NCBI GenBank assembly: GCA_002350705.1
Contig: DEFH01000029.1
Coordinates: 1-9,278 of the forward strand
Source of the DNA: Ruminococcaceae bacterium UBA2857
GTDB lineage: Bacteria; Bacillota; Clostridia; Oscillospirales; Acutalibacteraceae
Length of the DNA stretch: 9,278 nt
Reading direction: 5' to 3'
The notes beneath the pieces are model-generated. The model saw nothing but the letters and a program-made list of their open reading frames with translations, had not been told where the DNA came from and made no database searches. This document shows positions 6,132 through 9,278 of this stretch, piece after piece; the stretch's first letter is position 1; every line of letters begins with the position of its first letter. The translations under genes were made by a program, and so were the position numbers.

Positions 6132-7634
6132 CTATTTCAATACATTGTGCGGTTTCCATCGTGCATGGATCGTGACGATATCACCATCGGAGACTTTTTT
6201 GGAATATTGGATATTGTTATCATGAGAGACCGGTGTTCTTTGATCAAGAACCACACAGTCATCTACGGAGAAATAAAGGAAATCCACATAAAACGGAAGA
6301 TGCGTTCCGTCTGTGTCTTTAATCAGTTTGCCTTTCAGAGTAATCGTCAGCTTGCCATCCAGGACACATTTCAGCTGCATACTTATATCGCCTTTGGCAG
6401 AGTTGACAACATAACCGGCTGCATTTTCGGGAAACCATTTTGGTCGAATGATCTCAGCCTGATCGTCCGAGATATCCATGAATAGTATATTGTTTTCGAC
6501 AGAGCCCTCATGCCTTATATCGAAACGTCCGATGATATATTTGTCAATAAGAGGGCTGTCACGCAGAGAGCTTTGTTTGTTTAGTTGTGACTCTTTAAAA
6601 AGACTGTCTCTTTTGAGGTCGTAGTATTCATAATAGGATTCGCCGAGCATGGTGAAAAATTCACTGAGATGTTCCACAGGAATGTCAGACCAATTTTGTT
6701 TGCATATCCATAGCAGAAATTTCATCATGGAAGGTCTTGGAACGCTTGTATGAGGATTTGCGGCACCGGGGGCAGCATATACCCATACAAGAAAATTGTC
6801 GGCAACAGCATTGAGTCCCGGCTTGCATTCATAATGAAACCTTTCCGAAACATATTTTAGATGAAGTCCTGTATCTGCTGCGGAAAGACCGTTTATCATC
6901 AAAAGAAATTTGCTGTAGGATGTTTCGATATTTTGCAGAACATCATTTCTTTCTCCGGGTCTGCTGGCAGCTTCAAGGTCGATACCCGTTATGCTTTCAA
7001 ATTCGGGTGTATAGCGATAATTCCAGAAATTTATCGTAGGGTTGTTGGAAATAACCGAACAACCGGGGATATTTTTTCCTACTGCCAGTGCAGCAGTTCC
7101 GCCTGCGGAAAGACCGTATATCACGATATCCGAATACCGGAAGCATTCCTTTTCGGCGATGCGGCAGATGAGGTCGGCAGTATATTTTCTGAAATCTATA
7201 GTTTCTGTTCCATAGTACCATCCCTGCAGAAGCTGAGGTTCATGAAACATATAGTACATAGGATCCTCTATGAAAAGATAATTGACATTGAGTTTTTTTG
7301 ACCATGACCACATATTCAGCTGAGGCAGCTTTGCCAATTGTTGGACGCCGTTTTTTGTTCTTGTGACAGCACCTGCGAGTACGACAAGCAGGCGTTCGGA
7401 TGATGGCTGCGGCAGATAAGCTGTTTCAAGACGGACACCGTTTCTCACGACGGTAAATAATCCGTGAGGTATTTCATCAAGTTCGTCAAAAGAAACGGTA
7501 ATTTCCCGATATTCAATCATACTTTTATCCGGCTTGAGATTGGCTCTTTCTTTTTCTATTTGATCAATAAAGCCTTGGGCATACTCATCGGCAGAAAACT
7601 CATCCAACAAAGAAAAGTTGTTTTTTATATCCAA
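6132..7634 (-). CDS. Alpha/beta hydrolase with a C-terminal capsule-glycosyltransferase-type beta domain
   Basis: The 500-residue protein has an N-terminal cap region (about 1-80) and an alpha/beta hydrolase core (about 80-300). The nucleophile elbow is YGLSAGG (Ser176), His295 in NPHTSVPR is the likely catalytic base, and Asp254 or Asp279 is a candidate acid. The C-terminal part (about 380-495) is a predicted beta sandwich with GKLTITLKGK, HLPFYVDF and GDIVTIHARW. I recognise this pattern from the C-termini of capsule and exopolysaccharide glycosyltransferases in Firmicutes and Campylobacterota. It could be a carbohydrate esterase or deacylase acting on a surface glycan. No signal peptide is seen, so it is probably cytoplasmic. 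The start is TTG 7634, with AAAGAG about nine bases upstream. It has its own promoter (7680-7707) but lies downstream of the STAS-kinase pair on the same strand. The fold is well supported; the substrate is unknown. Confidence 0.85.
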   Translation of the reverse strand: MDIKNNFSLLDEFSADEYAQGFIDQIEKERANLKPDKSMIEYREITVSFDELDEIPHGLFTVVRNGVRLETAYLPQPSSERLLVVLAGAVTRTKNGVQQLAKLPQLNMWSWSKKLNVNYLFIEDPMYYMFHEPQLLQGWYYGTETIDFRKYTADLICRIAEKECFRYSDIVIYGLSAGGTAALAVGKNIPGCSVISNNPTINFWNYRYTPEFESITGIDLEAASRPGERNDVLQNIETSYSKFLLMINGLSAADTGLHLKYVSERFHYECKPGLNAVADNFLVWVYAAPGAANPHTSVPRPSMMKFLLWICKQNWSDIPVEHLSEFFTMLGESYYEYYDLKRDSLFKESQLNKQSSLRDSPLIDKYIIGRFDIRHEGSVENNILFMDISDDQAEIIRPKWFPENAAGYVVNSAKGDISMQLKCVLDGKLTITLKGKLIKDTDGTHLPFYVDFLYFSVDDCVVLDQRTPVSHDNNIQYSKKVSDGDIVTIHARWKPHNVLK

Positions 7635-7679
7635 AAATCATCACTCTTTAACAATTTCGTTATCACCCTTTCCGTGAAA

Positions 7680-7707
7680 CTTATACGCATTTAATCACCA
7701 ATGCCAA
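7680..7707 (-). promoter_or_regulatory. Probable sigma-A promoter of the hydrolase gene
   Basis: On the minus strand TTGGCA (7707-7702) and TATAAG (7685-7680) are separated by 16 bases, each one change from consensus. Transcription would begin near 7673, giving a leader of about 40 bases before TTG 7634. It lets the hydrolase be expressed independently of the STAS-kinase pair. Confidence 0.5.
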
Positions 7708-7719
7708 TGTTTTTGCTGC

Positions 7720-7871
7720 TTATTTTGTAACTCCTATCACGATAACAAGCACAGCGATTTCCATCAATGCATAAGCCAATATATTTCCTGATATAGCAAT
7801 TTTCCTTTTTTTCAAATATGCCGTTCGCTGCCTGCATTACCGACAACAAGTACAAGGCGAGTCCGAATTTC
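7720..7871 (-). pseudogene. Frame-broken membrane-protein remnant after the kinase gene
   Basis: The gap between the kinase and the hydrolase contains protein-like sequence in two frames. One frame reads VGDQIVKKFGLALYLLSV followed by MQAANGIFEKK, beginning inside the kinase's last codons. The other, from about 7815 to a TAA at 7722-7720, reads KKRKIAISGNILAYA and LMEIAVLVIVIGVTK, a clear membrane helix. The frames meet at a seven-A run (minus strand, 7812-7806). The segment could be the end of a decayed two-helix membrane protein, or a disrupted C-terminal tail of the kinase. The second piece alone could be a 31-residue peptide from TTG 7815, but it has no clear ribosome binding site. No family was recognised. 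Confidence 0.45.
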
Positions 7872-8291
7872 TTAACTATCTGATCGCCAACCTTTTTTTA
7901 TCGTGAGAATGTTACAGCCATCAAGATGGTTATATTTTACTTCGTCCATACTCTTTTTCACCATGAAAATTCCCAGACCGCCTATCTGACGGTCTTCGGC
8001 ACTGAGCGTAATATCCGGATCGGCTTTTGCAAGAGGATTATACGGCACACCGTGGTCAATAAAAGTAATATCAATAGAAGGCTGCTCCGGATGCAGTTCT
8101 ACACGCACAACGGCGAGACCTGATTTGCCTGTATAAGCATAGCCGGCGATATTGACAAAAATTTCTTCTGCCGCAATCTCTATCTGCATTTGTATTTTCA
8201 TTGGACATCCGACGAGTTTCAATTCCCGGTCGATGAATTCCAGTACGGCATGAAGATTTTCTGTGATTGCTTCAATTTTAAATTCTTTCAT
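7872..8291 (-). CDS. Anti-sigma-factor serine kinase, RsbW/SpoIIAB-like (HATPase_c_2)
   Basis: The 139-residue protein is a GHKL-fold kinase that would phosphorylate the STAS protein encoded just upstream and sequester a partner, classically a sigma factor. The ATP-binding elements are present: N-box AAEEIFVNI (Glu42-43, Asn47), G1 box IDHG (Asp79, Gly81) and G2 box GGLGIFMV (104-111). Length fits the family. The frame opens at TTG 8303 inside the STAS gene, but ATG 8291 lies five bases past the STAS stop and gives the usual MKEFKIEA start. There is no clear ribosome binding site, so translational coupling is likely. The last residues (GWRSDS after TIKK) follow a seven-A run; one A fewer would extend the frame into a hydrophobic tail. 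No sigma factor gene adjoins it. Confidence 0.92.
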   Translation of the reverse strand: MKEFKIEAITENLHAVLEFIDRELKLVGCPMKIQMQIEIAAEEIFVNIAGYAYTGKSGLAVVRVELHPEQPSIDITFIDHGVPYNPLAKADPDITLSAEDRQIGGLGIFMVKKSMDEVKYNHLDGCNILTIKKGWRSDS

Positions 8292-8295
8292 AAAA

Positions 8296-8592
8296 TTATT
8301 CAATGTTCAGTATATTTGTAAATCCCGTCACTTCAAATATTCCCATAACATTCTTTTTTACATTTGTCAGCTTCATGCTGCCCTGCCTGTTCATGGTTTT
8401 CTGTGCCGACAGCAGCACCCTCAGCCCTGCGGAAGAAATATACTCCACCTCTGTAAAATCGAACGTAAGCTCGGAACAATCCTTTATACTGTTTTTCAGT
8501 TCCTGCTCCAGCGTAGGAGCGGATGCTGTGTCGATTTTTCCGCTGATGCTTACGATAAGCGAATTGCCATGATTTGTTTTCTGAATGTTCAT
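8296..8592 (-). CDS. STAS-domain anti-sigma-factor antagonist, RsbV/SpoIIAA-like
   Basis: The 98-residue protein is a single STAS domain: an opening beta hairpin (LIVSISGKIDTASAPTLEQ), the core strand LTFDFTEVEY and the phosphorylation loop ISSAGLRVLL. Ser54 is the expected phosphoacceptor by alignment with the DS(T/S)GL motif of RsbV and SpoIIAA. In its unphosphorylated form it would bind the kinase at 7872-8291; the kinase phosphorylates it and a PP2C phosphatase, such as the one at 1955-3607, resets it. ATG 8592 follows AAAGGAG (8605-8599) by six bases, a strong site. The gene lies 17 bases after the last stop of a decayed gene and five bases before the kinase ATG, so it forms a tight operon with the kinase. 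The family call is firm; the partner assignment is inferred from context. Confidence 0.94.
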   Translation of the reverse strand: MNIQKTNHGNSLIVSISGKIDTASAPTLEQELKNSIKDCSELTFDFTEVEYISSAGLRVLLSAQKTMNRQGSMKLTNVKKNVMGIFEVTGFTNILNIE

Positions 8593-8609
8593 AGTGATCT
8601 CCTTTCATA

Positions 8610-8971
8610 TTACGCTGCCTGTGCAGCAGACTTTTCCTCTACCGATTCCTGTGATTCCTCCGAACGTGCTGATGCGTCATAAGTTACATCATCGCCATAA
8701 ACAGTACATTCACAGTTATTTGTGAATATACTGCCGTTTCTTTATTTTCGTGTTTAGAATATTCTTGTTGCTTGATTTTGCCGAATTCTTTGTATGCTGC
8801 CATAACAAATTCAAATTCCGTTTTGTCACCCGTGAATTCCACGCCATCTAAGTTTGTCTATATTTCGTCTACCGTGTATTCTATGTCAAGAATTATTTTA
8901 TCATAAATCTCCACAAATGTAAAGACATCTTCCGTGTTCTTTACGGTCACTTTGTCTTTGACAGCAATATT
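8610..8971 (-). pseudogene. Decayed gene of unknown function upstream of the STAS gene
   Basis: No intact frame spans this stretch, but minus-strand translation is protein-like in two pieces. From 8971 one frame reads NIAVKDKVTVKNTEDVFTF and onward to VDEI, hits TAG at 8860-8858, resumes as TNLDGVEFTGDKTEFEF, VMAAYKEFGKIKQQE and ETAVYSQITVN, and ends at TAA 8686-8684. A second frame, open from 8741, continues as CTVYGDDVTYDASARSEE to a polar end SAAQAA and TAA 8612-8610. Joining them needs one readthrough and one frameshift between 8741 and 8687 (a one-base loss or two-base gain). No start codon precedes the first piece, so the 5' end is also lost. Its stop lies 17 bases before the STAS start, so it was probably the first gene of that operon. 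No family was recognised. Confidence 0.6.
8708..8727. promoter_or_regulatory. Perfect 7-bp inverted repeat, possible operator
   Basis: ATTCACA (8708-8714) and TGTGAAT (8721-8727) form a perfect palindrome with a six-base spacer, about 115 bases upstream of the STAS start and inside the decayed gene. The size suits a helix-turn-helix dimer site or a small RNA hairpin. It is not the CRP order (TGTGA then TCACA), and no -10/-35 pair was found beside it, so regulation is only a possibility. It lies within the interval of the frameshift. Confidence 0.3.
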
Positions 8972-8989
8972 TTATAATTTTTTTCAGAT

Positions 8990-9034
8990 AAAAACCGTTT
9001 ATCTGACGCATGAACTGCACCTGATAAACGGTTT
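8990..9034 (-). terminator. Rho-independent terminator after the ferredoxin gene
   Basis: AAACCGTTTATC (8992-9003) and GATAAACGGTTT (9023-9034) form a perfect 12-bp stem around a 19-base loop, starting nine bases past the ferredoxin stop. On the minus strand the second arm ends in a run of five T. The large loop and short T run make it moderate in strength. The first arm can pair instead with CAGATAAA at 8985-8992, so alternative folds exist. Confidence 0.6.
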
Positions 9035-9042
9035 GGGGTAGT

Positions 9043-9228
9043 TTATCTTTCTTCGATCGCACTTACCGGACAATCTTCCATTGCTCCGGCTGCACTTTCG
9101 AGAGAGTCTTCGGGGACATCTTCGCTGATCGCAACAGCCACACCCTCGTCCGACAGAGAAAAAACTTGCGGACATACAGACTCACATAGTCCGCATCCGA
9201 TGCAATTTTCATTGACATAGTATTTCAT
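9043..9228 (-). CDS. Small single-cluster [4Fe-4S] ferredoxin
   Basis: The 61-residue protein is a complete one-cluster ferredoxin, a small soluble electron carrier for fermentative redox enzymes. The N-terminal motif CIGCGLCESVCP supplies Cys9, Cys12 and Cys15, and the C-terminal EDCPVSAI supplies Cys53 as the fourth ligand; the acidic middle is typical. Cys19 is a spare cysteine, as in monocluster ferredoxins that evolved from two-cluster types by losing the second CxxCxxC. In some of those the spare forms a disulfide, but here there is no second spare to pair with. ATG 9228 follows GGAGAG by seven bases. A terminator follows the stop codon, so the gene is probably transcribed separately from the decayed gene and the STAS-kinase pair. 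The family is certain; the redox partners are not shown. Confidence 0.95.
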   Translation of the reverse strand: MKYYVNENCIGCGLCESVCPQVFSLSDEGVAVAISEDVPEDSLESAAGAMEDCPVSAIEER

Positions 9229-9278
9229 TTGTTATCTCTCCTACAGAATTTATTCATGCCAGAGTCATCAGCAAAGCC

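Noticed and set aside
8858..8889. Perfect -35 TTGACA (8889-8884, minus strand) as a promoter for the STAS-kinase pair
   Set aside because: No acceptable -10 lies 16-19 bases downstream; the best is AAATAT with three mismatches. The bases also read as coding sequence of the decayed gene.
78..9228. Other overlapping frames of 60-200 codons opposite or inside the main genes
   Set aside because: They lie in shadow frames of well-supported genes, lack ribosome binding sites and known motifs, and have the cysteine/phenylalanine-rich or serine-rich composition typical of antisense frames.
9229..9278. Possible C-terminal end of a gene upstream of the ferredoxin
   Set aside because: Two short minus-strand frames end here (TGA at 9256-9254, and one overlapping the ferredoxin start), but fewer than 20 codons are visible and neither shows a recognisable motif.
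1..9278. CRISPR array, tRNA or rRNA genes, or an intact transposase
   Set aside because: No spaced direct-repeat array, cloverleaf-like sequence, rRNA-like stretch or transposase motif was seen on either strand.

Overview
The window looks like chromosomal DNA of a gut Firmicute of the Ruminococcus / Eubacterium siraeum type (Oscillospiraceae). This rests on the moderately AT-rich composition, strong AGGAGG-type ribosome binding sites, and a secreted BspA-like protein ending in the tandem Tyr/Trp-rich Ig-like modules familiar from that group. The assignment is an inference from protein style, not a database match.

Layout. From 78 to 1397 (minus) lies a glycosyltransferase family 2 domain fused to a left-handed beta-helix acyltransferase, followed by a strong terminator at the window edge. 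A divergent intergenic region (1398-1954) carries back-to-back promoters. The plus-strand gene at 1955-3607 is a membrane-anchored RsbU/SpoIIE-type PP2C phosphatase with an extracytoplasmic sensor. It is followed, from its own extended -10 promoter, by a secreted coiled-coil/leucine-rich-repeat/Ig-like surface protein (3880-5823). The gap 5824-6131 holds a GC-rich hairpin and a strong terminator. On the minus strand from 9228 down to 6132 come a small ferredoxin with its terminator, a decayed gene (8610-8971), an anti-sigma-factor antagonist (STAS, RsbV-like), an anti-sigma kinase (RsbW-like), about 240 bases with remnants of a membrane-protein reading frame, and an alpha/beta hydrolase with a C-terminal beta-sandwich of the kind attached to capsule glycosyltransferases. 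The last 50 bases (9229-9278) hold only the ferredoxin ribosome binding site and no supportable gene.

How the genes may work together. The phosphatase, STAS protein and kinase are the three parts of a partner-switching circuit: an external signal activates the phosphatase, which dephosphorylates the STAS protein, which then binds the kinase and frees the kinase's target. No sigma factor is present in the window. The neighbouring genes are of surface-polysaccharide (glycosyltransferase/acyltransferase, hydrolase) and surface-protein type. A reasonable inference is that the circuit controls the cell surface, either through a distant sigma factor or directly through a protein target.

The most unusual points are the single-chain glycosyltransferase-acyltransferase fusion, the STAS-kinase pair flanked by decayed coding sequence on both sides, and a kinase whose frame would run into a two-helix membrane tail if each of two seven-A runs were one base shorter.
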